From contig NZ_CP093341.1 of assembly GCF_022637455.1 (NCBI RefSeq), forward strand, positions 496,001 through 560,000: a DNA stretch of 64,000 bases, given 5' to 3'. The translations under genes were made by a program, and so were the position numbers. The DNA comes from Lysobacter sp. S4-A87. Lineage in GTDB: Bacteria > Pseudomonadota > Gammaproteobacteria > Xanthomonadales > Xanthomonadaceae. Every line of letters starts with the position of its first letter. The stretch's first letter is position 1. The notes below the pieces were generated by a model, which ran no database searches, was not told where the DNA came from, and was given only the letters and a program-made list of their open reading frames with translations. Positions 1-8,956 of this stretch are shown here, piece by piece.

Positions 1-302
1 TGTCGCGCGATGACGTCCTCGACAACATCACGCTGTACTGGCTCACCAACACCGCGGTGTCGTCCGCGCGGCTGTACTGGGAAAGCAAGCTCGCGTTCTT
101 CGCCCCCAAGGGCATCGACATCCCGGTCGGCGTGAGCGCGTTCCCGGACGAGCTCTATCAAGCGCCCAAGAGCTGGGCCGAGCGCGCGTACCCGAAGCTC
201 ATCCACTACAACCGGCTCGACAAGGGCGGCCACTTCGCCGCGTGGGAGCAACCAGACGTGTTCGTGGACGAGCTGCGCGCGACGTTCAAACCTCTGCGTT
301 GA
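1..302 (+). CDS. Epoxide-hydrolase-like alpha/beta hydrolase, C-terminal part
   Basis: Only the last ~99 codons are in the window; the reading frame (codons from base 3) is open from the left edge to a TGA at 300-302. The visible part has the layout typical of the C-terminus of epoxide-hydrolase-family proteins: a DNITLYWLT segment followed by SSARLYWES in the cap/core junction, then a KGGHFAAWEQP stretch. That stretch is the usual position of the catalytic histidine in this family. The N-terminal HGWP box and the nucleophile lie outside the window. It is 55 bases upstream of an exported crotonase-fold gene in the same direction, so it may head the same transcription unit. The family call is firm; the substrate is not known. 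Confidence 0.85.
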   Translation, partial: SRDDVLDNITLYWLTNTAVSSARLYWESKLAFFAPKGIDIPVGVSAFPDELYQAPKSWAERAYPKLIHYNRLDKGGHFAAWEQPDVFVDELRATFKPLR

Positions 303-357
303 GCCTTTCAACGCTCCATCTCGAAATCCCGTCCCAGCACCGCATCGGAGCCAAGTC

Positions 358-1305
358 ATGAAACTGCATTCATTCGCTACGGCGATTCTCGCTGCCAGTA
401 TGGCCTTGGCCATGCCCGCATGGGCACAGAAGGCACCAGCCAGCGGCGGCGCCCCGCACTCGGCCACCGACGCCGACGACCAGGTCCGCCTCACACGGGT
501 GACCCCGGAATACTGGCGCGTCACGTTCCACAACCCGCCGTACAACATCTACGGCCCGAAGACGATGCCGCAGTTGAACAAGGTGGTCACCGCGTTGGAG
601 AGCGACCCGCGTGTGCGCGTGGTCGTGTTCGACAGCGACGTGCCCGACTTCTTCCTGACGCACTACGACTTCGTGCCGCCTCTGACCGACACCACCGGTT
701 TGCCCAATGGCGCCACCGGCCTGCCCCCCCTCCCGGACATGCTGGTGCGCATCAGCAAGGCGCCGGTGGTGTCGATCGCCTCGATCCGCGGCCGCGCAAC
801 CGGTGTGGGCAGCGAGCTGTCGCTGGCGAGCGACATGCGCTTCGCCAGCCGCGAGAAGGCCGTGCTCTCGCAATGGGAGGTTGGTGCGGGACTGGTTCCC
901 GGCGGTGGTCCCATGTCGCGCTTGCCGCGCCTGATCGGACGTGGACGCGCCCTTGAAGTGCTGCTCACCGGCAACGACATCGATGGGCCGACCGCCGAGC
1001 GCTACGGCTACGTCAACCGAGCCTTGCCCGATGCCGAGCTCGATGCCTTCGTCGATACCATGGCGCGGCGCATCGCGCGATTCGACAAGCAGGCCATTGC
1101 CGACATCAAGCGCATCGTCGACGACAGCAGCTTGCCGTCGAACGAACAGCTCGGCGCGGAGTGGGCCGGCTTCATTGGATCGGTGCAGCGCGCCGCGGCG
1201 CAGCAGCGAATCAAGCAGTTGATGGATCTGGGCCTGCAGGTCAATCCCGACGTCGAGAAGCGCCTGCCCGTGTACACGGGCAAGCTCGGCGGAACCGCGG
1301 ATTGA
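358..1305 (+). CDS. Exported enoyl-CoA hydratase/isomerase (crotonase-fold) family protein
   Basis: 315 residues. Residues 1-23 look like a Sec signal peptide: Lys near the N-terminus, a hydrophobic Ala/Met-rich core, then PAWAQ as a plausible cleavage site. The rest is a crotonase-fold domain, with an FHNPPYN segment near residue 58, a SIASIRGRATGVGSEL oxyanion-type segment around 140-155, and an EVGAGLVPGGGPMSRLPRLIG stretch at about 175-196. A periplasmic location is unusual for a fold that normally acts on CoA thioesters in the cytoplasm, so the reaction is uncertain. It lies between an epoxide-hydrolase-like gene and an OprB-type porin in the same direction, which suggests a role with the other exported proteins of this cluster. 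Confidence 0.85.
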   Translation: MKLHSFATAILAASMALAMPAWAQKAPASGGAPHSATDADDQVRLTRVTPEYWRVTFHNPPYNIYGPKTMPQLNKVVTALESDPRVRVVVFDSDVPDFFLTHYDFVPPLTDTTGLPNGATGLPPLPDMLVRISKAPVVSIASIRGRATGVGSELSLASDMRFASREKAVLSQWEVGAGLVPGGGPMSRLPRLIGRGRALEVLLTGNDIDGPTAERYGYVNRALPDAELDAFVDTMARRIARFDKQAIADIKRIVDDSSLPSNEQLGAEWAGFIGSVQRAAAQQRIKQLMDLGLQVNPDVEKRLPVYTGKLGGTAD

Positions 1306-1326
1306 TGCGGCGGGGCAGGGGCAGAC

Positions 1327-2616
1327 ATGGCCGTTTCGGCGCCCGCGATCGCGATTCTTCCGCTGCTGTTGGCGGTGGCCTTGCCGGCCGTGGCAAAGGC
1401 CGAGGCGTCCGGTGATCCGGACGCGCTCAACGCCTACGCAGACCGTATCAGTGGTGACTGGGGCGGGGCGCGAACGGCTCTTTCCCGGAGAGGAATCGAC
1501 ATGTCGCTCTCGTACATCAACGAGTGGCTGCACAACAGCACCGGCGGGGAACGCGACGCAAGCGCCTATGCCGACCAGTTCGCGGTGGGCCTGGATGCAA
1601 ACCTCGAGGCACTGGTGGGCTGGCCCGGAGCCTCCTTCCATGTCCTGGTCACCAATCGTAACGGGCCGCAGCTCGACGCGAAGGCGGGTCTGGGCACGCT
1701 GCTGGAAACCCATGAGATCTACGGTCGTGGCCATTACACGCGCCTGACGCGCTTCTACTTACAACAATCGCTGTTCGACCAGCGCGTGACGCTGAATCTG
1801 GGTCGCAGCGATGTCGACTTCTTTCCGCTGTCATGCGACTTCATCAACATAAGCTTCTGCGGCCCGCTGCCGGGGTATCACAGCAACGGCTGGTACACGT
1901 GGCCCATCGGCCAGTACTTTGCGAACGTCACGTTCCGGCCGACACGCACGTCGTACCTCAAGCTGGGTGCCAGCGACGTCAACCCGCGCAACCTCGACGG
2001 CGACCAGGGTCTGCGCTTGCGCACGCCCCATGACGACCACGACGGCATCCTGTCGAACGTCGAAGCCGGCTGGCTGCCACGCCTGTTCGGTCGCCTTGAC
2101 GGCGCTTATCGCATCGGTTTCTGGCGCAACAGCACCGACCAGGCCGACCTGCTTGTCAGTGCGCAGAGCGGGACACCATTGATGCGCGATCAGTCCACCG
2201 GCTACTACGCGATGGCGCAGCAGCAGGTGTGGTTCAACGAGAGCGGGCGCCTTCTAACGCTGTTCGCCAATCTTTCGCGCTCGGATCCGGACGTTGACCG
2301 TGTTGATCGATTGATCTCACTCGGCTTGTGGCTACACGGTCCCTTCGCCGGCAGGCCGCACGACCGGGTCGGCTTCGCGGTTGGCCAAAACCGTGTCGGC
2401 GCTCCCGCGCGCGAGGCCGAGCGTCTGGCACAGCCCGGCGCAGGGATGGATGCGGTGCTGCCGCGCCATGAAAACCCGGTCGAGCTCAACTATCAGTTCG
2501 CCGTCCTGCGCGGCGTCCAGTTGATGCCGAGCGTGCAGCACGTTCGGCATCCGGGCGGACGCAGTGACAACGACAGCGCACTCGTCTGGGGCCTCAAGCT
2601 CAACGCCGACTTCTAG
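1327..2616 (+). CDS. OprB-family carbohydrate-selective porin
   Basis: 429 residues with a short hydrophobic N-terminal signal peptide (about residues 1-25). Characteristic OprB features follow: a DRISGDWGGARTALSRRGI segment near residue 40, alternating beta-strand pattern throughout, an INISFCGPLPGYHSNGWYTWP segment around 175-195, and a C-terminus ending in a strand (GLKLNADF) with terminal Phe, the outer-membrane assembly signal. OprB-type porins form 16-stranded channels for sugars and other small solutes. The gene starts 21 bases after the crotonase-fold gene, suggesting one operon. The substrate cannot be read from sequence; the neighbours suggest a small organic compound rather than a sugar. 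Confidence 0.85.
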   Translation: MAVSAPAIAILPLLLAVALPAVAKAEASGDPDALNAYADRISGDWGGARTALSRRGIDMSLSYINEWLHNSTGGERDASAYADQFAVGLDANLEALVGWPGASFHVLVTNRNGPQLDAKAGLGTLLETHEIYGRGHYTRLTRFYLQQSLFDQRVTLNLGRSDVDFFPLSCDFINISFCGPLPGYHSNGWYTWPIGQYFANVTFRPTRTSYLKLGASDVNPRNLDGDQGLRLRTPHDDHDGILSNVEAGWLPRLFGRLDGAYRIGFWRNSTDQADLLVSAQSGTPLMRDQSTGYYAMAQQQVWFNESGRLLTLFANLSRSDPDVDRVDRLISLGLWLHGPFAGRPHDRVGFAVGQNRVGAPAREAERLAQPGAGMDAVLPRHENPVELNYQFAVLRGVQLMPSVQHVRHPGGRSDNDSALVWGLKLNADF

Positions 2617-2653
2617 TGCGAAATTTCGCAACAAAGACTGCAAGGAGACTGCC

Positions 2654-3721
2654 ATGGATCACTTCAGTGCCGACAGCACCGACTCCATCAACCAGGACCG
2701 CCGCCTCATCCTGGGCGTCGCCGCACTGGGCGTTGCCACCGCACCGTTCGTGCTGGCCCGCGGCGCGCAAGCGCACGCCGGTGGCGGAACGCCCAGAACT
2801 GCGGCAAAGCCGGTGAAGACGGCGGCATTCGAGTTACTCAAGACCGTGCGTGCCGGTGTCCTGGATGTCGCCTACGCGGAGGTCGGCCCGACCTCTGGTC
2901 CCGTCGTGATTCTGCTGCACGGCTGGCCCTACGACATCCACAGCTATGCGGAAGTGGCACCGCTGCTCGCCTCGGCCGGTCTTCGCGTCATCGTGCCGTA
3001 CCTGCGTGGTTACGGCACCACGCGCTTCGTGTCGGACGACGTGCCGCGCAATGCCCAGCCCGCCGCCCTCGCCGACGACGTGGTGCAACTGATGGATGCG
3101 CTTCGCATCCGCAAGGCTGTGCTCGCCGGTTTCGACTGGGGCGCGCGGTCGGCGGCCATCGTCGCGGCCTTGCGACCGGAACGCGTCGGTGCACTGGTCT
3201 CGGTCAGCGGCTACCTGATCGGGAGCCAGCAAGCAGCCCAGGCACCGCTGCCGCCAGCGGCGGAGCTTCAGTGGTGGTACCAGTATTACTTCGCGACCGA
3301 ACGCGGCCGAGCCGGGTACGACAAGAACCGCAGCGAGTTCGCCAAACTGATCTGGAAACTCGCCTCTCCGAAATGGGCTTTCGACGACGCCACGTTCGAT
3401 CGCAGTGCGGCGTCGTTCCAGAATCCGGACCACGTCGCCATCGTCATCCACAACTATCGTTGGCGACTGGGCCTTGCGGATGGCGAGGCACGCTACGACG
3501 AGGATGAGCGCCTGCTGGCGGCGTTCCCGCTGATCGAAGTCCCGACGATCACGCTGGAGGGCGATGCCAACGGCGCGCCGCATCCGCCGCCTGAGAGCTA
3601 TGCCAAGCGCTTCACCGGCAAATATGAGCACCGGCTCCTCACGGGCGGAATCGGCCATAACCCGCCACAGGAGGCCCCCCGGGAGTTCGCTCGGGCGGTC
3701 CTGGACGTGGCGGGGCGTTAA
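2654..3721 (+). CDS. Exported alpha/beta hydrolase (haloalkane dehalogenase/epoxide hydrolase type)
   Basis: 355 residues from the ATG at 2654, which has AAGGAG 7 bases upstream. Residues 17-47 hold a twin-arginine (DRRLILG) followed by a hydrophobic stretch ending in an Ala-rich region, consistent with a Tat signal. The fold is marked by ILLHGWPYDIHSY (oxyanion HGWP) near residue 81 and a nucleophile elbow AGFDWGARSA in which Asp takes the nucleophile position, as in epoxide hydrolases and dehalogenases. GGIGHNPPQEAP near the end carries the catalytic His. It is 37 bases after the porin gene. The Asp nucleophile and the family are visible; the substrate is unknown. A frame continuing further upstream is open but overlaps the porin. 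Confidence 0.85.
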   Translation: MDHFSADSTDSINQDRRLILGVAALGVATAPFVLARGAQAHAGGGTPRTAAKPVKTAAFELLKTVRAGVLDVAYAEVGPTSGPVVILLHGWPYDIHSYAEVAPLLASAGLRVIVPYLRGYGTTRFVSDDVPRNAQPAALADDVVQLMDALRIRKAVLAGFDWGARSAAIVAALRPERVGALVSVSGYLIGSQQAAQAPLPPAAELQWWYQYYFATERGRAGYDKNRSEFAKLIWKLASPKWAFDDATFDRSAASFQNPDHVAIVIHNYRWRLGLADGEARYDEDERLLAAFPLIEVPTITLEGDANGAPHPPPESYAKRFTGKYEHRLLTGGIGHNPPQEAPREFARAVLDVAGR

Positions 3722-3770
3722 GAGCCTAGCGTGGACCACCTCGTCCACGCGTCACTTACTGGAGACTTCG

Positions 3771-4574
3771 ATGATCATCAATGACAAAGGCACAGCGCTG
3801 ATCACCGGCGCATCGTCCGGCCTCGGCGCGATCTACGCCGACCGCCTCGCACGCGATGGGTACGACCTCATTCTCGTAGCGCGCAGCACCGCAAAGCTGG
3901 AGAAGTTGGCTGAGAGCCTTTCGACCGCCACCGCACGCCATGTTCGGACCATCAGCGCAGACCTCACCCGTGCCAAGGACCTGGAATGGGTCGAGGAGGC
4001 CATGCTCAGCGACACGTCGGTACGCATGCTGGTGAACAACGCCGGCGCCGGATCCACCGCACACCTGCAGGATCTGGATGTCGCCAGTATCGAGCGGATG
4101 ATCGAGCTCAACGTCACCGCGCTGACGCGCCTGGCGCGCGCGGCGGCAATCGCATTTGTCGACAGGGGAGGGGGCACCATCGTCAACATGGGCTCCATCC
4201 TCGCGGTGGCCCCGGAAGTGTTGAGCGGTGGCGTTTACAGCGGCACAAAGGCTTACGTGCTGGCGTTCTCGCAGTCCTTGCGCCACGAATTCGGCGACAA
4301 GGGGATCCGCGTGCAAGTGGTCTTGCCCGGGGCGACCGCTACGGATTTCTGGGAACTGTCCGGCACCCCGGTCCAGGCACTGCCGGCGAACATCGTCATG
4401 ACTGCCGAGGACGCCGTCGACGCGGCGCTGTCAGGACTGGCACAGGGCGAGTTCGCGACCTTCCCCTCGCTGCCGGATATCAACGAGTGGAACGCGATGG
4501 AGGCTGCACGGCGTGCGCTGCTTCCGGGGTTGTCTCGCACCACGCCCGCACCACGCTACGCCACGGGCAATTGA
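3771..4574 (+). CDS. Short-chain dehydrogenase/reductase (SDR)
   Basis: 267 residues from the ATG at 3771 (GGAG 6 bases upstream). It shows the classical SDR pattern: TGASSGLG cofactor loop at residues 11-18, LVNNAGAG in the middle, and a catalytic YSGTK (Tyr-x-x-x-Lys) around 155. The basic residue after the second beta-strand (VARS) suggests NADP(H). It probably catalyses an alcohol/ketone interconversion, but the substrate is not deducible. It follows the exported hydrolase by 49 bases and precedes a second, divergent SDR, which is consistent with one catabolic unit. Confidence 0.85.
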   Translation: MIINDKGTALITGASSGLGAIYADRLARDGYDLILVARSTAKLEKLAESLSTATARHVRTISADLTRAKDLEWVEEAMLSDTSVRMLVNNAGAGSTAHLQDLDVASIERMIELNVTALTRLARAAAIAFVDRGGGTIVNMGSILAVAPEVLSGGVYSGTKAYVLAFSQSLRHEFGDKGIRVQVVLPGATATDFWELSGTPVQALPANIVMTAEDAVDAALSGLAQGEFATFPSLPDINEWNAMEAARRALLPGLSRTTPAPRYATGN

Positions 4575-4689
4575 CACGCCCACCCCTGCGACGGCCTTTG
4601 GGCGGTTCGCCAGGTCGTCGCAAGCCAGGTGGGGCGCCGCTCGCAATGCGGTACGCCCCGATGCATCCCCTTTCTACCGGAGCACCAGC

Positions 4690-5400
4690 ATGAGCAGTTC
4701 TCGCAAAGTCGCCATCATCACCGGGGCCTCGCAGGGCATCGGTGCCGGCCTGGTCCAGGCATTTCGCGAGCGCGGTTACCGCGTCGTCGTAAACTCGCGC
4801 GCGATCAAGCCGTCTAGTGATCCCGACGTGCTTGCCGTGGCGGGCGACATTTCTGACCGCACCGTCGCGCAGCGCATCATTGAGGAAGGCCTCGCGCACT
4901 TTGGCCGCATTGATACGCTGGTCAACAACGCCGGGGTCTTCACAGCCAAGCCGTTCACCAAGTTCAGCGTTGACGACTATGCGAACAACATCGCAATCAA
5001 CCTGACGGGCTTCTTCCACGTGACGCAGCTCGCGGTCGAGGAGATGGAGAAGCGTGGCAGTGGTCACGTGGTCACCATCACCACCAGCCTCACCGACCAT
5101 GCAATCGACGGCGTCCCCTCCGTGCTGGCATCGCTGACCAAGGGTGGCCTGAACGCGGCGACGAAGTCGTTGGCCATCGAGTACGCCAAGCGCGGCATCC
5201 GCGCCAATGCGGTCTCGCCAGGCATCATCCGAACCCCGTTGCATCCACCTGAAACTCATGCGGGACTGGCGGGGCTGCATCCGGTCGGGCGCATCGGCGA
5301 GATCTCCGACGTTGTGGAGGCCGTGCTCTTCCTGGAGTCGGCGGGGTTCGTCACCGGCGAGGTCCTCCACGTCGACGGCGGCCAGAGCGCGGGTCACTGA
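4690..5400 (+). CDS. SDR-family protein lacking the catalytic tyrosine
   Basis: 236 residues from the ATG at 4690. The Rossmann loop TGASQGIG, the NNAG motif, the INLTGFF segment (structural Asn) and the C-terminal VDGG motif are all present. The active-site YxxxK is not intact: the segment reads VPSVLASLTKGGL, so the Lys is kept but the Tyr position is Ala. The codons at 5119-5148 support this and there is no frameshift. The protein is therefore either a non-catalytic nucleotide-binding relative or uses another acid/base. I recall similar ASLTKGGL variants in annotated SDRs, so this is probably a real subfamily and not decay. It lies between another SDR and a tautomerase in the same direction. 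Confidence 0.8.
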   Translation: MSSSRKVAIITGASQGIGAGLVQAFRERGYRVVVNSRAIKPSSDPDVLAVAGDISDRTVAQRIIEEGLAHFGRIDTLVNNAGVFTAKPFTKFSVDDYANNIAINLTGFFHVTQLAVEEMEKRGSGHVVTITTSLTDHAIDGVPSVLASLTKGGLNAATKSLAIEYAKRGIRANAVSPGIIRTPLHPPETHAGLAGLHPVGRIGEISDVVEAVLFLESAGFVTGEVLHVDGGQSAGH

Positions 5401-5448
5401 AACCCATCGCGGCGGGAGGACCCGCCATCACTCAGCTGGAGTATCCCG

Positions 5449-5718
5449 ATGCCCATTGTCACGATACAGATCACCCGCGAGGGAACCGGTCCGGGCCGCG
5501 ATTCCGCCACGGCCGACGAGAAGGCTGCGCTGATTCGCGGCGTCAGCCAACTCCTGTTGGACGTGCTTTACAAACCGCTCGACTCCACCTTCGTCGTCAT
5601 CGAAGAAGTTACGTTGGAGAACTGGGGCTGGTATGGGATGCCGGTGCCGGAGTTGCGCCGGCGCCGCGCCAGCGATCACCCCGTCTCGAGCGAGGAGGCG
5701 GGCCTGAGTCAGGGGTAA
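5449..5718 (+). CDS. Tautomerase (4-oxalocrotonate tautomerase-like) family protein
   Basis: 89 residues. After the initiator Met the protein starts with Pro (MPIVTIQI), the catalytic N-terminal base of the tautomerase superfamily, followed by a beta-alpha-beta unit (KAALIRGVSQLLLDVL, then STFVVIEEV) and a NWGWYG segment. Such proteins are small, oligomeric, cytoplasmic enzymes that interconvert enol and keto forms or hydrolyse small halogenated acids. The gene is 48 bases after the Tyr-less SDR with GGAG 9 bases upstream, so it belongs with the oxidoreductase cluster. The exact activity is unknown. Confidence 0.85.
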   Translation: MPIVTIQITREGTGPGRDSATADEKAALIRGVSQLLLDVLYKPLDSTFVVIEEVTLENWGWYGMPVPELRRRRASDHPVSSEEAGLSQG

Positions 5719-5789
5719 TTCGCAACCAAGCCAGGCAGGAATGCTAACGTGCGATCTGGAAGCCCGCGGGCCGGGTATGGAATGCGGTC

Positions 5790-6338
5790 ATGATCGAAGA
5801 GATCGGAGAAACCGAAGCAACAGAAGAAACCGAAGCCGCGATCCTCGCCGGCGGTTGCTTCTGGGGCATGCAGGATCTGCTCCGCCGCATACCAACGGTG
5901 TCATCGACCCGCGTGGGCTACACGGGTGGCGATGTGCAACGCCCCACGTACGAAAGCCACGGCACCCACGCCGAGGCGATAGAGATCGTGTTTGATCCGA
6001 AACTGCTTTCCTACAGGCAGATTCTCGAGTTCTTCTTCCGCATCCATGACCCGACCACCCGGAATCGCCAAGGCAGCAACATCGGCACTCGCTACCGCTC
6101 CGCGATCTTCTATCTGAGCCAGGCGCAGCGGCATACCGCCGAGGCGACCATCGTGGACCTCGACGCCTCCGGGGTACTACCCAGCCCGGTCGTCACCACG
6201 ATCGAACCGGCAGGTCAGTTCTGGGAAGCCGAAGCGGAGCATCAGGGCTACCTCGAACGTCACCCCGCCGCGCGCGCATGCCGTCACATTCGCCCTGGTT
6301 GGCGTTGGTCGGCGGCGAGCGATCCCGGAATCGCCTGA
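5790..6338 (+). CDS. msrA: Peptide-methionine (S)-S-oxide reductase MsrA
   Basis: 182 residues. The signature GGCFWG is at residues 21-26, with Cys23 as the sulfenic-acid nucleophile. Downstream are [24 protein letters not shown] and the EHQGYLER tail, all standard for MsrA, which reduces methionine-S-sulfoxide in proteins or free Met. The first 16 residues are an unusual Glu/Thr-rich lead (EETEA repeats); an internal start cannot be excluded but no better ATG precedes the catalytic motif. MsrB is not adjacent; it lies about 35 kb away at 41017-41466. Confidence 0.92.
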   Translation: MIEEIGETEATEETEAAILAGGCFWGMQDLLRRIPTVSSTRVGYTGGDVQRPTYESHGTHAEAIEIVFDPKLLSYRQILEFFFRIHDPTTRNRQGSNIGTRYRSAIFYLSQAQRHTAEATIVDLDASGVLPSPVVTTIEPAGQFWEAEAEHQGYLERHPAARACRHIRPGWRWSAASDPGIA

Positions 6339-6600
6339 AGGCATGCCGCTGCGCGGTACGGGTCCTGCCAGGCTTAGGCTCGACGATGCCGAGCACTGCG
6401 TAATCAGCGGAGCAGTCGCGGCCGCGCGCCCTCCACAACTGTGCGATTTCTGACATCGATCTGGTGCTGACCGACACCTTTGTGCAATTGGCACGTTCGT
6501 TCACTGCGGTGACACTTTCGCCTGAGTTCCCTCCACGGTGGCAGGAATGCGGGGTCGCCAGGCGGCTTGGCTACCGTACGCACTTACCGAGGACGCAGAC

Positions 6601-7707
6601 ATGCCCAGATCAGGTGCTGGCGACCTTCTTTCCCGAATCGGCATGCGGGTCCCGATCATTCAAGCGCCCATGGCCGGTGTCTCAACCGCGGCGATGGCCG
6701 CCGCGGTTTCGCAAACCGGCGGATTGGGGTCCCTTGGCATCGGGGCCATGACCGCCGAACAGGCGCGAACGATCATCCACGAGTTCCGGGCGCTGAGTGA
6801 CGGGCCGCTCAACGTCAATCTGTTCGTGCATCAGCCCGCGAAGGTGGACCCTGGCAGGGACCTCGCCTGGTTGGAGCGCCTGGCGCCGGAGTTCGGGCGC
6901 TGGGGGCGGCCGGCACCCACGAGCTTGCGTGAGATCTATCCGTCGTTCCTCGACAACATCGATATGCTCGAGATGCTGGTCGCCGAGCGGCCAAGGGTAG
7001 TGAGCTTCCACTTTGGACTGCCGCACCCGGCGCAGATCGACGCGCTGCACCGTGCCGGCGCAGTGCTGCTGGCCTCCGCCACCACCCTGGACGAAGCCCG
7101 GGCAGTCGAGGCCGCCGGAATCGATGCAGTGGTGGCACAGGGCTTCGAAGCAGGCGGCCATCGTGGCGTGTTCGATCCCGACGCCGGCGACAGCCGCCTC
7201 ACCACAGTGGCGTTGACCCGGCTACTGGCGCGCTCAGTTTCCGTCCCGGTTATCGCCGCTGGCGGCATCATGGACGGCGCGGGAGTCGCCGCAGCCGTGG
7301 CGTTGGGTGCCTGCGCAGTGCAGATGGGCACCGCTTTTCTGGCTACCGACGAATCATTGGCGGACGCTGGCTTCCGAACGCGCTTGCAAGGCAGCGCGGC
7401 CCACCAAACCGTGATGACGCGTGTCATTTCGGGCCGCCCCGCGCGCAGCCTGAGCAATGATTTCACGCGCTGGGGTGAGACGGTCCCAGACGGGGTGATT
7501 CCCGACTATCCGATCGCTTACGACGCCGGCAAGGCACTCAATGCGGCAGCCAAGGCTGCGGGCAACCTCGGGTACGGCGCAGACTGGGCGGGGCAGGGCG
7601 CACCGTTGGTCCGGGCAATGTCAACGCAACAGTTGATGAGCACCCTCATAGAGGAATTGCGCGCCGCATCGGCGGCCATGCAAGGTAGAACCGAGGGCGG
7701 CGCATGA
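6601..7707 (+). CDS. Nitronate monooxygenase (2-nitropropane dioxygenase family)
   Basis: 368 residues from the ATG at 6601, with GAGG about 8 bases upstream; the frame is open further upstream but that region is not protein-like. Family hallmarks: PIIQAPMAGVS near residue 18, QTGGLGSLGIGAM at about 40, QGFEAGGHRG (FMN phosphate-binding and the conserved His) near 180, and PVIAAGGIMDGAGVAAAVALGACAVQMGTAFL forming the C-terminal TIM-barrel FMN site. These FMN enzymes oxidise alkyl nitronates. The preceding 262 bases hold no convincing gene. A LysR regulator follows in the same direction. Confidence 0.9.
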   Translation: MPRSGAGDLLSRIGMRVPIIQAPMAGVSTAAMAAAVSQTGGLGSLGIGAMTAEQARTIIHEFRALSDGPLNVNLFVHQPAKVDPGRDLAWLERLAPEFGRWGRPAPTSLREIYPSFLDNIDMLEMLVAERPRVVSFHFGLPHPAQIDALHRAGAVLLASATTLDEARAVEAAGIDAVVAQGFEAGGHRGVFDPDAGDSRLTTVALTRLLARSVSVPVIAAGGIMDGAGVAAAVALGACAVQMGTAFLATDESLADAGFRTRLQGSAAHQTVMTRVISGRPARSLSNDFTRWGETVPDGVIPDYPIAYDAGKALNAAAKAAGNLGYGADWAGQGAPLVRAMSTQQLMSTLIEELRAASAAMQGRTEGGA

Positions 7708-7854
7708 ACGCCAATGATGGAGCCTGCAGGGTGCGCGGACTCATTCCGCTCCGACCGGCAGAGCGGTTGCGCTGACTGGAAAGGGCACAAAGGCGCTCGC
7801 CTCGCGTTACCCTCCACCGCCCGCCACGCGTGGAGGCGTGCAGGAGGAGCAAGC

Positions 7855-8790
7855 ATGGTGGATCTGAATGACGTTGCGTTGTTCGTGCAGGTGGTCAAGG
7901 CCGGCAGTTTTGCCGAGGCCGCGCGCCGTGCCGGCATGCCTTCCAACACGGTCAGCCGTCGTATCGGGCAACTGGAGGAGCAGCTCGGTGTGCGCTTGCT
8001 GCATCGCTCGACTCGGCACCTGACATTGACCGATGCCGGCGAGGCGCTCTTCGCTCGCAGCTCTGGACAGGTCGAGGCCCTGTCAGAGGCGGCATTGGAC
8101 GTGGGAGAGGGAGGCCTGACGCCCCGCGGCAAAGTGCGGGTTGCTGCCGCCGCGGACTTCTTCCACTGGTTCGAGTTGGATTGGGTGAAGCTGTTCCTGA
8201 CCGAGTATCCATTGGTGCGCTTGGAGTTCGTCCTCAGTGACGCACGCGCAGATCTCGTCGCCGAAGGCATCGACGTTGCCATCCGTGCCGGTGCGATCAA
8301 CGAGCCCACCTTGATCGCACGCCGGATCGGTAGCAACCGGGGTCTCATGGTCGCCAGCCCCGGGTACCTTGCCGAGCGCGGTGTTCCAGAGTCCTTGGCT
8401 GATCTGGCCGGACACGATTGCATCTCAGGTCGCGATGGCCCCGGTCGCACGGCCTGGCATCTTGATGGCGCCAACGGACCGACCGAAGTCGTCGTGCGGG
8501 GACGCTTCTTCGCAAACTCGGCCCTCGCCCAGTTGCGAGCGTGCACGTCCGGCGTGGGCATCGCACTGTTGCCGGACGTCATGTGTGCCCCGTACCTGCT
8601 TGACGGGCAGCTCGTGCCCGTGCTGCCCGAGTTCGGGGTGGATGGACTCGACATGTACCTGGTTTACCAGAGCCGTCGTCAGCTGCCGCGCGCGGTGAGT
8701 GCGTTCGTCGAATTCGCCCTGGCAAAAATGGTCACGGCGGGGCTGGTCCGCGCCGGCGCTAATCCCATCGTCGCGACGAGCGGCCCGTGA
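7855..8790 (+). CDS. LysR-family transcriptional regulator
   Basis: 311 residues from the ATG at 7855, chosen because AGGAGGAG lies directly upstream and the protein then begins at the normal LysR position (VDLNDVALFVQVVKAGSF). The N-terminal winged helix-turn-helix covers residues 1-60 (SFAEAARRAGMPSNTVSRRI recognition region); a type-2 periplasmic-binding-like effector domain follows at about 90-295. It lies between the nitronate monooxygenase and a pirin gene and is a plausible regulator of this cluster, though LysR genes are usually divergent from their targets and this one is not. Confidence 0.9.
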   Translation: MVDLNDVALFVQVVKAGSFAEAARRAGMPSNTVSRRIGQLEEQLGVRLLHRSTRHLTLTDAGEALFARSSGQVEALSEAALDVGEGGLTPRGKVRVAAAADFFHWFELDWVKLFLTEYPLVRLEFVLSDARADLVAEGIDVAIRAGAINEPTLIARRIGSNRGLMVASPGYLAERGVPESLADLAGHDCISGRDGPGRTAWHLDGANGPTEVVVRGRFFANSALAQLRACTSGVGIALLPDVMCAPYLLDGQLVPVLPEFGVDGLDMYLVYQSRRQLPRAVSAFVEFALAKMVTAGLVRAGANPIVATSGP

Positions 8791-8956
8791 ACTGCGATTG
8801 CGCACCGGTTCGTCGACAGGATTGCTGCCACGGGTGGACGAGTGAAATCCAGGTCGCGCGGGTACTCGCACGGGCGCACGTCCGCTAGATTCGCGCCCTG
8901 GGTGTACTGCTAACCGCGCGGATCGCGCGAGGCAGCCACCTCCTTAAGGAGCGTGC

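Noticed and set aside
370-1734. A 454-codon open frame on the minus strand opposite the crotonase-fold and porin genes
   Set aside because: It is antisense to two genes with clear domain motifs, is His/Arg/Gly-rich with no domain, and reflects high GC content.
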